The notes below the pieces were generated by a model that was not told the DNA's origin, did not search any database, and saw only the letters and a list, made by a program, of their open reading frames with translations. From Fibrobacter sp. (GTDB lineage Bacteria > Fibrobacterota > Fibrobacteria > Fibrobacterales > Fibrobacteraceae), in NCBI GenBank assembly GCA_024398995.1, contig JAKSIE010000008.1, positions 1 through 64,000 on the forward strand: a DNA stretch of 64,000 bases, written 5' to 3'. Made by a program: the position numbers and the translations under genes. This document shows, piece by piece, positions 27,103-34,876 of this stretch. Position 1 is the stretch's first letter; each line of letters opens with the position of its first letter.

Positions 27103-27588
27103 CTAAAACCGTTCCACCCATTTTCCCTTGGTGCAGGCCTTGTTATAAATAGGAGCGATCATTCCGTTCTCCTTCATGGACCATATCACCAAATAGCTGG
27201 AGCACATATCCACCAGGTGGGCGCAATAGCGGGCAGTGGCATAGGAATGATGCTCGCAGTTAAAGCACGACACAATGAGCAACTTTCGAAAACGGATAGC
27301 ACGCTTGCAAAAATCCGGAAGCTTGGCAGGAAGGCTGCAACCCATGAACCACACCGCATAACCACCGCTCTTAAGAACGAAATAAAGGATTTCGCATTCC
27401 GCCTTGGAATGAAACGTCCCTACAATGCAGCGGTGTTCGCGACCCTTTTTCATGGCCCACTGTTCACGAATAATCCCAACCGCAGGGTCATCGGAACGTG
27501 ACGCAAAAACACCAATGCGCGACAGTGGTTCCGTAAGCAATTTCATATTGCCCACACATTTCATTCCAACCATTTCAAGTCCCTTCAT
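27103..27588 (-). CDS. DprA/SLOG-like Rossmann-fold protein
   Basis: The protein has 161 residues. The order of motifs fits a stand-alone DprA-like SLOG domain: RIGVFASRSDDP near the N terminus, CIVGTFHSKAECEILYF (the GxFxSxxE turn), LPDFCKRAIRFRKLLIVSCF and a C-terminal CSSYLVIWSMK strand. The family binds nucleotides or single-stranded DNA, and SLOG domains recur in conflict systems. No HTH or DprA C-terminal domain is present. AAGGAGG precedes the ATG at 27588. Upstream on the same strand lie a leader with a terminator (27689-27755) and three phased inverted repeats (27825-28050), an arrangement shared with two nuclease genes. The family call comes from motif order only. Confidence 0.5.
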   Translation of the reverse strand: MKGLEMVGMKCVGNMKLLTEPLSRIGVFASRSDDPAVGIIREQWAMKKGREHRCIVGTFHSKAECEILYFVLKSGGYAVWFMGCSLPAKLPDFCKRAIRFRKLLIVSCFNCEHHSYATARYCAHLVDMCSSYLVIWSMKENGMIAPIYNKACTKGKWVERF

Positions 27589-27688
27589 TTTTCCTCCTTG
27601 TGTAAAACCTCGCGATGTGTCGCGACGATCATTGAAAACACATTTGATTAAATGGTCGTCTGTTTCAACATCGCAAGGAAGCATGAAT

Positions 27689-27755
27689 AAAAAAAGACCG
27701 CCCTGCGGTCCTCCGACAAATTACGGATTCTAGCAGAAAGCGATCTATGAACTAT
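27689..27755 (-). promoter_or_regulatory. conserved leader with intrinsic terminator, locus A
   Basis: Read on the minus strand, a conserved block (ATAGTTCATAGATCGCTTTC, then TGCTAG) is followed by a small hairpin (TCCG...CGGA) and then GACCGC-AGG-GCGGTC with seven T, a textbook terminator. It lies between the repeat array and the SLOG-like gene, about 100 bp before its ATG. The same block occurs at 32716-32785 with a different first stem that still pairs. It could be an attenuator or a short stand-alone RNA of about 65 nt. Confidence 0.65.
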
Positions 27756-27824
27756 GTGAATGTGCAGAATAATATAGCAAATGCTACACGACGCAAACCA
27801 GAAAGCTCTTTTTTCGGGAAAAAT

Positions 27825-28050
27825 TGTCACCAAATGGCAAAAGAGCAACGTTTAGTGACACAAATATTAATTTGTCTGCAACAAATATTCAAACCAAGGC
27901 ATTTATCCTTACTCAAGAATGCCACCAATCCAAGATATATACATCTTTGGTGACAAGAAAACTGCTCTTTTCTTGCTAATCATCCGGCAAACTTGTTAAT
28001 TTATTCGAAACTTTTGTCACCAAATAAAAAAAAGCAAACGATTAGTGACA
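27825..28050. repeat. array A: three phased inverted repeats
   Basis: Three 36-bp units lie at 27825-27860, 27920-27955 and 28015-28050. Start-to-start spacing is exactly 95 bp both times, close to nine helical turns. Each unit has a left arm TGTCACCAAA (TGCCACCAAT in the middle unit), a 16-bp unrelated spacer and a right arm TTTAGTGACA (TTTGGTGACA and ATTAGTGACA in the others). The DNA between units is not repeated. It stands upstream of the minus-strand SLOG-like gene and begins 45 bp beyond the end of a FISUMP gene. Confidence 0.85.
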
Positions 28051-28095
28051 AAAAAAGTTAAAAAAGCTATTTAAAAAAGCAGTTTCTTTCAAAAA

Positions 28096-28773
28096 CTAGT
28101 TCTTAACGCATCTTACAGAGCGGGCGCTGTTTTTGTCAAAGGAATTTAATCCTGCAACAGGGCTGCTGAAATCCAAAAACAGATATTGGGCGAAGGCAGG
28201 TTCCTGGGCGTCTGTGGTAGCGCTCCAGAAATAGGCGTAACCGCCGATACCGTCGAACTTACCAACTGCGGAGTTTCCGTTGGTGGATTCCGCGGCAGAC
28301 ATGTAGCCCGCAGGCAATGCCGCGAAACCCACAGCGTCTGTACCATTACCGTTCTTGAACCAGCCACTGGTGGATTTGAGAAGCCTACCTACAGTGGTAA
28401 CGTTTGCAGCCTGCGCCATTGCTGCACCACGAACATCTGCGGCCATGACCGCCATAAGCATGGCGTCAAATTCCTCTGCAGTAGGCAAGTGCCAGCCTGC
28501 GGGACATGCCTTCTGCGCCGCATCCCAAGTATAGAGGCGACCATACTTTTTGCAATTGCGATCGTCTCCATCGGGGCAGAAACTTGTGGAATTGCCAGCA
28601 GCATCAACGGAGGCAAAATTCAAGTTCTCTGCCATCCAAACTTGTTCGCCGATTTTCACCATACTATAGGATTGGCCGTCGCGATCATCCGTAAAAGATT
28701 CCGAGCAGGCAACGATTGCTAACATCGCCATCGTCATAGACACGGCATAAATCATACCCACTAGTTTGTTCAT
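28096..28773 (-). CDS. FISUMP-domain lipoprotein
   Basis: The protein has 225 residues. A lipoprotein signal (lipobox IVAC, Cys near 23) leads into a FISUMP domain. It starts DDRDGQSYSMVKIGEQVWMAENLNF, contains KKYGRLYTWDAAQKACPAGWHLPT and ends SARSVRCVKN. FISUMP domains are expanded in Fibrobacter and also found in Bacteroidetes. They are beta-rich surface modules of unknown ligand. GGAGTGAAG lies before the ATG. It is divergent from the AAA ATPase gene. Confidence 0.85.
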   Translation of the reverse strand: MNKLVGMIYAVSMTMAMLAIVACSESFTDDRDGQSYSMVKIGEQVWMAENLNFASVDAAGNSTSFCPDGDDRNCKKYGRLYTWDAAQKACPAGWHLPTAEEFDAMLMAVMAADVRGAAMAQAANVTTVGRLLKSTSGWFKNGNGTDAVGFAALPAGYMSAAESTNGNSAVGKFDGIGGYAYFWSATTDAQEPAFAQYLFLDFSSPVAGLNSFDKNSARSVRCVKN

Positions 28774-28855
28774 TCTTCACTCCGATTTTATTATTCTACA
28801 TTCTATATATAATTTTTTAAGCGATTCCTGTATATTTGAGGAGCCCGTCTATAGT

Positions 28856-30580
28856 ATGACTTTTCTTATTATCTCATTTATCATCGTGTCCTTCATTATT
28901 GTGGGATCCGACGTTTTCGTCGCCAGATTCAAAAAAGAAAAGTTAAAGCAAATTGAAGAAGGTTCCCATAGAAAGGCTGCCGAAAAGGCCCTGAAGGACT
29001 TGATGAAGGACGTGCAGACAGAAACCAAGGTCGCATCGGAAGTCGCTATCGATCCAGTACTTGCCAAGTACATGCAAAAACTGGAGCCCACCGTTTCTGC
29101 CTTGGTCAATTTCTTCAAAGACTTTATGTTGTTTAACGGGTTGGGCGAAAAGTTACGTATGCACATTACAGAACAAAACAGCAGCACGCCTTCTAACGAA
29201 CTTGCCACTGTTTTTCTCACAGACCTGGCCTACATTTCAAAAAAGCTCGATCATCCCGTAAGCATGCAGAACAAGGAATCCTGCGGCTTTATGTCACTGA
29301 TGCTGCGCCTGCGCGCCGACACACCTTGTGAAATTGACTGGAAGCGTTTGACAGCACAGACTATGGCCAACAAAGAAATTGATCTAGACGCTATCGTAGC
29401 AAATCTTGAAAGGAATCACGAAGCCTTGAAGCGCTATGGAGACCATTTTCTTTTCCCTTCTGTCTTTGCGGATTTCTCCCCGGATGCCACAAGAAGGTAC
29501 ATGCGCCTGATGTACGATTATTCCGCAGCCCTAGCAAACATCGACGGCAAGCTTACCGTTGCTGAAATCCAGTGGCTGCAATTCATGGAAAGGTACATTG
29601 GCGGCAGCCTCTTTGCAAACGCAGCCCGAAACATCAAGTTCTCGCCCCACGAAGTCAAGTACAGGGAAGAAGGCGATTCTTGCGCCGAGATAGATGACGC
29701 AGCAGGCGCCGCCCTGGGAACCGCTGTTACCGCAAAAATTTCTGGACTCGGCGACAGCGCCAAACTTTCTGCAGAGCAGTGCGGCGAAGAGGCGGAAAAA
29801 CAGTTGAATGCATTGGTGGGCCTCGCTTCCGTCAAGCAAGAAGTCATCACCTTCCGCAACTTCCTGAAGATCCAGAATGAACGTCGCAAGAAGGGTTTGT
29901 CCGTTCCGCCCACATCCTACCATCTGGTTTTCTCCGGAAATCCTGGCACCGGCAAGACCACCATCGCCCGCATCATGGCGCAGATTCTCAAGTCATTGGG
30001 AGTGATTTCCAGCGGGCATCTGGTGGAAGCTTCCCGCAGCGACCTGGTGGCAGGCTACATGGGGCAAACCGCCATCAAGACAAACAAGGTCATCGACAGC
30101 GCATTGAATGGAGTGCTGTTCATCGACGAAGCCTACACCCTTTCTCGCAGCTCCGAAAACGATTTCGGGCAGGAAGCCATCGATACCCTGCTGAAGCGCA
30201 TGGAAGATGACCGCGATCGCCTGGTGGTGATTATCGCAGGCTACACCGACGAAATCAAGAATTTTGTGAATTCCAATCCGGGCCTTGCATCTCGTTTCAA
30301 TAGGTACATTGAATTTCCGGATTACACCGAAAGCGAGCTGGAAGAAATTTTTGAATTGCTAGTGGACAAGTACGATTACGTTTTGAGCGACTCTGCACGA
30401 ACTGCCCTGAAGCAGACCATCGCCAAGGCCGTCCGTGAAAAGGATTCCCATTTCGGTAACGGTCGTTTTGTCCGCAACCTCTTTGAAAAGACCATCGAAC
30501 GCCAGGCCAATCGTTTGGCAAAGGTGGAAAACCTTGGCGCCGTGAACATCAGCCAAATCGAAGGTGCTGATTTTGTCTGA
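28856..30580 (+). CDS. CbxX/CfxQ-type AAA ATPase with membrane anchor
   Basis: The protein has 574 residues. An N-terminal membrane segment (about 1-20, TFLIISFIIVSFIIVGSDVF) precedes a helical middle region (about 30-330). A CbxX/CfxQ-class AAA domain follows (about 340-570). Walker A is FSGNPGTGKTTIAR, Walker B is GVLFIDEAYTL, and the arginine-bearing SRFNRYIEFPDY comes next. Relatives remodel Rubisco or sit in secretion and mobile clusters; here it is probably a general remodelling ATPase. GAGGAG is 12 bases before the ATG at 28856. The stop overlaps the PLD gene, so the two form an operon. Confidence 0.8.
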   Translation: MTFLIISFIIVSFIIVGSDVFVARFKKEKLKQIEEGSHRKAAEKALKDLMKDVQTETKVASEVAIDPVLAKYMQKLEPTVSALVNFFKDFMLFNGLGEKLRMHITEQNSSTPSNELATVFLTDLAYISKKLDHPVSMQNKESCGFMSLMLRLRADTPCEIDWKRLTAQTMANKEIDLDAIVANLERNHEALKRYGDHFLFPSVFADFSPDATRRYMRLMYDYSAALANIDGKLTVAEIQWLQFMERYIGGSLFANAARNIKFSPHEVKYREEGDSCAEIDDAAGAALGTAVTAKISGLGDSAKLSAEQCGEEAEKQLNALVGLASVKQEVITFRNFLKIQNERRKKGLSVPPTSYHLVFSGNPGTGKTTIARIMAQILKSLGVISSGHLVEASRSDLVAGYMGQTAIKTNKVIDSALNGVLFIDEAYTLSRSSENDFGQEAIDTLLKRMEDDRDRLVVIIAGYTDEIKNFVNSNPGLASRFNRYIEFPDYTESELEEIFELLVDKYDYVLSDSARTALKQTIAKAVREKDSHFGNGRFVRNLFEKTIERQANRLAKVENLGAVNISQIEGADFV

Positions 30581-31097
30581 AATTTTTACCAAGTACATCG
30601 CCAACGAAGAGCATTACAGCGAAGTCATCGAGCGCATCGCAAAAGTTCGCGACACCCTGTGGATCGGTACCGCCGACATCAAGGACTTGTATGTAAAGCA
30701 GAACGGCGAGGCCATTCCCCTGCTGGGGCAAATTGCGGGCCTGCTGAAAAAAGGCGTAGGCGTGCGCCTGGTTCACGCCAAGGAACCGGGCCCAAACTTC
30801 CGCGAAGATTTCGACCGGTTTCCGATTTTGGCCACAGACCTGGAACGAGTACTTTGCCCCCGCGTACACTTCAAGATGGTAATTTTCGACCTGGAGGTGG
30901 CCTACATCGGATCTGCCAACTTGACAGGCGCCGGCATCGGCATGAAAAGCGCCCTAAAGCGTAATTTTGAAGCAGGCATTCTCACCAACGACCCGCAAAT
31001 CGTCGAAGCCGCCATCAACCAGTTTGACACCCTATGGATGGGCGCCCACTGCAAAAACTGCGGAAGGCAGGAATATTGCGGGGATAGGATTAAGTAG
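30564..31097 (+). CDS. PLD-type phosphodiesterase with one HKD motif
   Basis: The protein has 177 residues. A single HKD motif reads HFKMVIFD (about residue 102), followed by GSANLTGAG. One-motif members act as homodimers, as in Nuc and some nucleases. A C-terminal cysteine group (HCKNCGRQEYC) could bind zinc. The start is GTG at 30564 inside the AAA gene, or TTG at 30573; either way the genes overlap and are coupled. It could cut phosphodiesters of DNA, RNA or lipid. Pairing with an AAA ATPase in an accessory island favours a nucleic-acid role, but this is inference. Confidence 0.75.
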   Translation: MLILSEIFTKYIANEEHYSEVIERIAKVRDTLWIGTADIKDLYVKQNGEAIPLLGQIAGLLKKGVGVRLVHAKEPGPNFREDFDRFPILATDLERVLCPRVHFKMVIFDLEVAYIGSANLTGAGIGMKSALKRNFEAGILTNDPQIVEAAINQFDTLWMGAHCKNCGRQEYCGDRIK

Positions 31098-31099
31098 GG

Positions 31100-31717
31100 C
31101 TAGGGATTTTTGACACAGCGAACCGAGAAGCCGAAATTCTTATTGTCGTAGTACACGAGGGCGCCCTCGTAGCCGTAGCGCAAACCCAGGTAGTACGCGT
31201 TGTTACTATCGTACACCGTAGAAGACCAGAAGGTCGCGCCGTCGCCCTCGTAGACGAAGCCGCCGCCGATGCCGCTGAGGTACTCGCCAGCGGGCAACGC
31301 CCCAAAGCCGAGGCCGTCAGTCCCATTGCCTCTCTTGCCGTCATTATCTTTCCAGCCAGTAGTGGACTTCAGCACGGTTCCTGCCTTGTCGATATCACCA
31401 GCCTTTTGACCGGCAAGTTTTTCTAATTCCTCAAATTCTTCCTTGCTGGGCAGGTGCCAGCCATCCGGGCAAGCGGTAACGGCTTCTCTCCAAACATAAA
31501 GGCGGCCATACTTGTCGCAGTTTTCGGGTTTGTTATCGTAACACTTGCTTTCATCGGTCTGATAATTCAGATTCTCCGCCATCCATTCCTGGTTGCCAAT
31601 CTTTACAGTCTTGTAGGTCTTGCCATCGCGGTGATCCTTCATTGTCCCGGCATAACTTGCCGATGCCGCTAGAAACACAATCAGAACAGCACCCATCTTC
31701 GCAATAAAATTCTTCAT
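31100..31717 (-). CDS. exported FISUMP-domain protein
   Basis: The protein has 205 residues. A signal peptide (about 1-23, ending ASASYAG) is followed by a FISUMP domain: DHRDGKTYKTVKIGNQEWMA, KYGRLYVWREAVTACPDGWHLP and the end FGFSVRCVKNP. It is a paralogue of 28096-28773, but without a lipobox. It is convergent with the PLD gene, with 2 bp between stops. Confidence 0.85.
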   Translation of the reverse strand: MKNFIAKMGAVLIVFLAASASYAGTMKDHRDGKTYKTVKIGNQEWMAENLNYQTDESKCYDNKPENCDKYGRLYVWREAVTACPDGWHLPSKEEFEELEKLAGQKAGDIDKAGTVLKSTTGWKDNDGKRGNGTDGLGFGALPAGEYLSGIGGGFVYEGDGATFWSSTVYDSNNAYYLGLRYGYEGALVYYDNKNFGFSVRCVKNP

Positions 31718-31839
31718 AACATTTTCTTTGTTTTGTACAAGGTTATAATAGAAATTTTGTCTAAAATTCCATTATCGTTTCATAATTTCGGCAAAAAAAA
31801 TCATGCTGACTACTTTCAACATGGATTGATCCAAATACA

Positions 31840-32694
31840 TTACAGCAAATACTTCCTCGCCAGCGCCTCCACGGTGGCGGGGTTCAGCGGGCGTTCCTGT
31901 GTTTCCATTGTAAAGATGAGGGATTCGCCAGGGAAGATTCCGTTGGCGGTGTAGGTCTCGAATTTTCCAAGAGTTTCTGCGATGTATTCGGGATCGTCCA
32001 TTCGCCCGAAATGCTCCCAGATGAATTCGCGACGGGTGCGAATGTTGAGGCAGGTGAAATCGGGATGGAATGTTACGGTGCGGCGGGAGCTGTCTCGACC
32101 GCGGCTGTTCCTGCGGACTTTCAGCTGGTGGGGAAATTCATAGCGGTAGGGAATTTTCAGGCGATCAAGGGTATCCGCGATGATGACCTCTGACTTGGAG
32201 CGCACCCGCTCCCCGCGGGAGGTTTCCAGCAGAGGCGCGTCGACAGCCATCCCCTTCCCGCTATACTTTACCGTAAGCCACTGCTCCGCAAATTCCTCGT
32301 CAGGAAGACGCACTGGCTGCAAGAATCGCTGACGTTCCGGGGCAAGATTGCTGTAAACCGCATTGAGACACTCCGGTTGGTATTCCTTAAGAAACTTGTC
32401 AATTACGAAAAGCTCTCGCTGAAGTTCCTTGAGGGCGCATTTATCATAATCTTTCTGCGCCAAAGCCTTGATGGTCGACACATCTGACTGAGGAATATAA
32501 TCGCCAACAATATCGGCAGGGCTCTTTACATGAAAGTAATGTACCGAATTTTTACGGCGGGCCATACGGAGGCGCCCTTCTATTGATTTTCTCAAACGCT
32601 TATCAATTGTGGTAATTGCGGCAAGTAACTCTTCTGCTTTTGCCTGAACAACAGCCACAAGCTTATCCGGCGAGATCAATTCTTTAAGTTGCAT
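31840..32694 (-). CDS. PD-(D/E)XK-like nuclease, accessory
   Basis: The protein has 284 residues. The N-terminal half is helical with a shared block (YFHVKSPADIVGDYIPQ, ALAQKDYDKCALKELQ). The C-terminal half fits a PD-(D/E)XK core: GERVRSKSEVIIADTL (helix-borne Glu), PYRYEFP, FHPDFTCLN (the PD aspartate) and EFIWEHFGRMDDPEY. A paralogue with the same blocks lies at 45732-46598. AAGGAG precedes the ATG at 32694. Upstream are the leader at 32716-32785 and array B. The catalytic lysine is not where the simplest pattern puts it (WEH in place of ExK), so activity needs testing. Similar stand-alone proteins are, to my memory, common in gut Firmicutes, so transfer is possible. Confidence 0.6.
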   Translation of the reverse strand: MQLKELISPDKLVAVVQAKAEELLAAITTIDKRLRKSIEGRLRMARRKNSVHYFHVKSPADIVGDYIPQSDVSTIKALAQKDYDKCALKELQRELFVIDKFLKEYQPECLNAVYSNLAPERQRFLQPVRLPDEEFAEQWLTVKYSGKGMAVDAPLLETSRGERVRSKSEVIIADTLDRLKIPYRYEFPHQLKVRRNSRGRDSSRRTVTFHPDFTCLNIRTRREFIWEHFGRMDDPEYIAETLGKFETYTANGIFPGESLIFTMETQERPLNPATVEALARKYLL

Positions 32695-32715
32695 CAGCAC
32701 TCCTTTTTAGGACAT

Positions 32716-32785
32716 AAAAAAAGACCGCCTCTGCGGTCCGCTGGAAAATTCCAGTTTCTGGCAGGAAAGCGATCTATTAACTATG
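32716..32785 (-). promoter_or_regulatory. conserved leader with intrinsic terminator, locus B
   Basis: Read on the minus strand it has CATAGTTAATAGATCGCTTT, then CCTGCCAG, a hairpin (CTGGAATTTTCCAG) and the terminator GACCGC-AGAG-GCGGTC with seven T, ending 22 bp before the nuclease ATG. It matches locus A base for base across the conserved block. The first hairpin differs in sequence but keeps pairing (CTGG/CCAG against TCCG/CGGA), which suggests an RNA structure under selection. It may limit expression or yield a short RNA. Confidence 0.7.
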
Positions 32786-32854
32786 CCCTAAATATACAAA
32801 TAGTTGGTGGTTTAGCCAATTTTGTTGCCATGCAAAAGGACTTTTTGTCAAAAT

Positions 32855-33084
32855 GGGTTACTAAATGGGTAATATAAAAGCATCTAGTAACCCGATTATT
32901 ACTTTATACGCAAACAAAGGGTTAAAAAAAGGAACGTCTTCTTAATTACCCATATCCCAAAGGTTACTAAAACAGGGATTTTCGGCTAGTTAGTAACCTA
33001 ATTTCTAACTTAACCATGGTTTTGTAATTAGTTTGTTTGTAAAATAGGTTACTAAAAAGATGTTTTTCGGCCGTTTAGTAACCT
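32855..33084. repeat. array B: three phased inverted repeats
   Basis: Three 39-bp units lie at 32855-32893, 32961-32999 and 33046-33084. Spacing is 106 then 85 bp, about ten and eight helical turns. Each unit has an 11-bp left arm (GGGTTACTAAA or AGGTTACTAAA), a 17-bp unrelated spacer and the right arm TTTAGTAACCT (TCTAGTAACCC and GTTAGTAACCT in the others). Pairing is perfect over 9, 10 and 11 bp. It lies upstream of the nuclease gene on the minus strand, in an A/T-rich gap after aspartokinase. Confidence 0.88.
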
Positions 33085-33125
33085 TTTTTCGTAATTTGAC
33101 CCCTCCGGCGACCAAAAAAGGCATA

Positions 33126-33161
33126 CAAAAAGCCCGCAGCGTTGAACTGCGGGCTGTTTTT
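33126..33161 (-). terminator. intrinsic terminator after aspartokinase
   Basis: AGCCCGCAG and CTGCGGGCT form a 9-bp stem around CGTTGAA with A and T runs on both sides. It can stop transcription from lysC before it reaches array B. Confidence 0.85.
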
Positions 33162-33168
33162 CGTCACT

Positions 33169-33213
33169 GGATCCTTCGACTTCGCCGCTTTGCGGCTTCG
33201 CTCAGGATGACAC
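33169..33213. repeat. dispersed repeat, intergenic copy
   Basis: It runs from GGATCCTTCGACTTCGCCGC to GCTTCGCTCAGGATGACAC, with an inner hairpin (GCCGC-TTT-GCGGC). It is close to 24450-24493. Confidence 0.75.
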
Positions 33214-33297
33214 AGAGGGGCAGGCGCTTTGATCACCCGCTGCATCCCAATGTACTATTTCATGGCTTCGCCATAGAGTAAACTTCGCCTCGGTTAT

Positions 33298-33315
33298 GAG
33301 CAAGCAAGCTTGCTC
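33298..33315. repeat. AAGCTTGC-type palindrome
   Basis: GAGCAAGCAAGCTTGCTC, next to the end of lysC, is related to the palindrome at 420-437. Confidence 0.45.
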
Positions 33316-33333
33316 GCAACTCTCGGCTTACGT

Positions 33334-34653
33334 TTACTTCGTGAATGCGTCATAAATAGCCTTGATGGCCTTGTTCATGTCGTCTTCATCCACACCGGTG
33401 ATGATGTTGATCTGGGAAGAACCCTGGTCGATGATTCGGACGTTGACGCTGTTTTCTGCAAGGGCGGTGAAGAGCTTTGCAGCAACACCGATCTTGTTGG
33501 TCATGCCATGGCCAACGGTAGCGATAAGGCTGATGCCCTTGAAGATCTTGATGCGGTCCGGATGCATCTGCTGAGTGATGTCTTCCATGACCACGTGTTC
33601 AACGGCTTCCAGCTTCTTGGTATCCACAACGATGCTCATGGAGTCGATGGCGCTGGGGCACAGTTCGTAGGAAAGGCCTTCGCCTTCGAGAACGGCAAGC
33701 ACGCGGCGGCCGAAACCAACTTCCTTGTTCATCATGGACTTTTCGATGTAGATCATGGAGAAGCCCTTACGGCCGGCAACGCCGGTGATGGGAAGCTTGG
33801 TGGATTCCGGAGTGGGGCCGATGATGGTACCGGCGTCTTCGGGGCGGTTGGTGTTGCGGATATTGATAGGAATCTTCTTGGCGCGGCAAGGAGCGATGGA
33901 TTCGTCGTGAAGGACGCTTGCGCCGGAGTAGGCCAGTTCGCGGATTTCGCGGTAGGACACGTATTCGATGGGCAGCGGGTTTTCGACGATGCGGGGGTCA
34001 GCCATCAGCATGCCGGAAACGTCGGTCCAGTTTTCGTAGGTTTCGGCGTCGATTGCGTTGGCGAGAATTGCGCCGGTAATGTCGGAGCCGCCACGGCTGA
34101 AGGTCTTCAGTTCGCCACGGGTGTTGGAACCGTAGAAGCCCGGAAGAACGTAGAGCTTGTTCTCGTCGGAAAGGGCCTTGGCGATGGTTTCGTAGCTGGA
34201 AGGCAGAATGCGGTACTTTTCATCGAAGGTGATGATGGGGAAAGTATCCACGAATTCGGCACCCAGGTACACGGACATGACGCGAGCGCTCAGGTATTCG
34301 CCACGGCTTACGAGGTAGTCGGTGGTGATGCTTTCGACGTCGTCGCGAAGCTGCTTTTCAAGCTTGTCCAGGTCTTCGGCAACCTTGGGTTCGATACCCA
34401 GGTCGGAGCAAATTTCGAGATAGCGGTTGCGGATCAGGTTCCAGGGTTCGGAGAAGTCCAGGTGCTTGGAAGCAAGATCATAGGTGCTGTAGAGGAGGTC
34501 GGTCAGCTTGGTTTCCTTGGGATTGCGCTTACCGGGAGCGGATACCACTACGACCTTGCGCTTTGCATCGGAGGAAACGATGTTCTTGATTTTACGGAAC
34601 TGACCTGCGTCGGCGACGGAAGAGCCACCGAACTTACATACGATTCTAGACAT
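33334..34653 (-). CDS. lysC: aspartokinase
   Basis: The protein has 439 residues. It phosphorylates aspartate, the first step to lysine, threonine and methionine. The N terminus has VCKFGGSSVAD (ATP and aspartate site) and FSRGGSDITGAI. The C-terminal 150 residues form two ACT-type regulatory folds (GVAGRKGFSMIYIE, ATVGHGMTNKIGVAAK), so feedback control by an end product is likely. It is not fused to homoserine dehydrogenase. The ATG at 34653 starts the conserved MSRIVCKFGG; an upstream ATG 12 codons away is unlikely. Confidence 0.95.
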   Translation of the reverse strand: MSRIVCKFGGSSVADAGQFRKIKNIVSSDAKRKVVVVSAPGKRNPKETKLTDLLYSTYDLASKHLDFSEPWNLIRNRYLEICSDLGIEPKVAEDLDKLEKQLRDDVESITTDYLVSRGEYLSARVMSVYLGAEFVDTFPIITFDEKYRILPSSYETIAKALSDENKLYVLPGFYGSNTRGELKTFSRGGSDITGAILANAIDAETYENWTDVSGMLMADPRIVENPLPIEYVSYREIRELAYSGASVLHDESIAPCRAKKIPINIRNTNRPEDAGTIIGPTPESTKLPITGVAGRKGFSMIYIEKSMMNKEVGFGRRVLAVLEGEGLSYELCPSAIDSMSIVVDTKKLEAVEHVVMEDITQQMHPDRIKIFKGISLIATVGHGMTNKIGVAAKLFTALAENSVNVRIIDQGSSQINIITGVDEDDMNKAIKAIYDAFTK

Positions 34654-34876
34654 GTGTTTTCCTTTGGGCTGCCGGCCCCTGGGTCCCAAGCCTCGCGCCC
34701 CGTTCGGAGCGACAAACCTTCGACTCGGACCTACTTGCCTAAGCCAGCCACTTGTGAATACCCTGAAGCGCCTCCATCCTACGTACTTGAATGTAAAATC
34801 TTCAAGGCGGGCGTAAAATTAACAAAAAAGGGGGTGCGTTTAAAGGGATATCTGCGTGTATAGTGCGGGAGGCCTT

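Noticed and set aside
27825-28050. CRISPR array at the phased repeats
   Set aside because: Only three units, each an inverted repeat with a variable inside, and inter-unit distances of about 50-70 bp with no adjacent cas gene. Repeat and spacer roles do not fit CRISPR.
32855-33084. Tyrosine-recombinase core sites or integron attC sites
   Set aside because: The 17-bp spacer is too long for Xer/Cre-type cores (6-8 bp), and no recombinase gene is nearby. attC sites are longer and carry typical boxes that are not seen.
33046-33084. Third unit of array B as a simple terminator, because T6 follows
   Set aside because: The other units with the same arms lack a T run and the loop is 17 nt, so termination does not explain the repeated layout. 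It may still add a terminator effect.
33310-34863. Long plus-strand frame opposite aspartokinase
   Set aside because: Antisense shadow of lysC; the protein-like side is clearly the minus strand.
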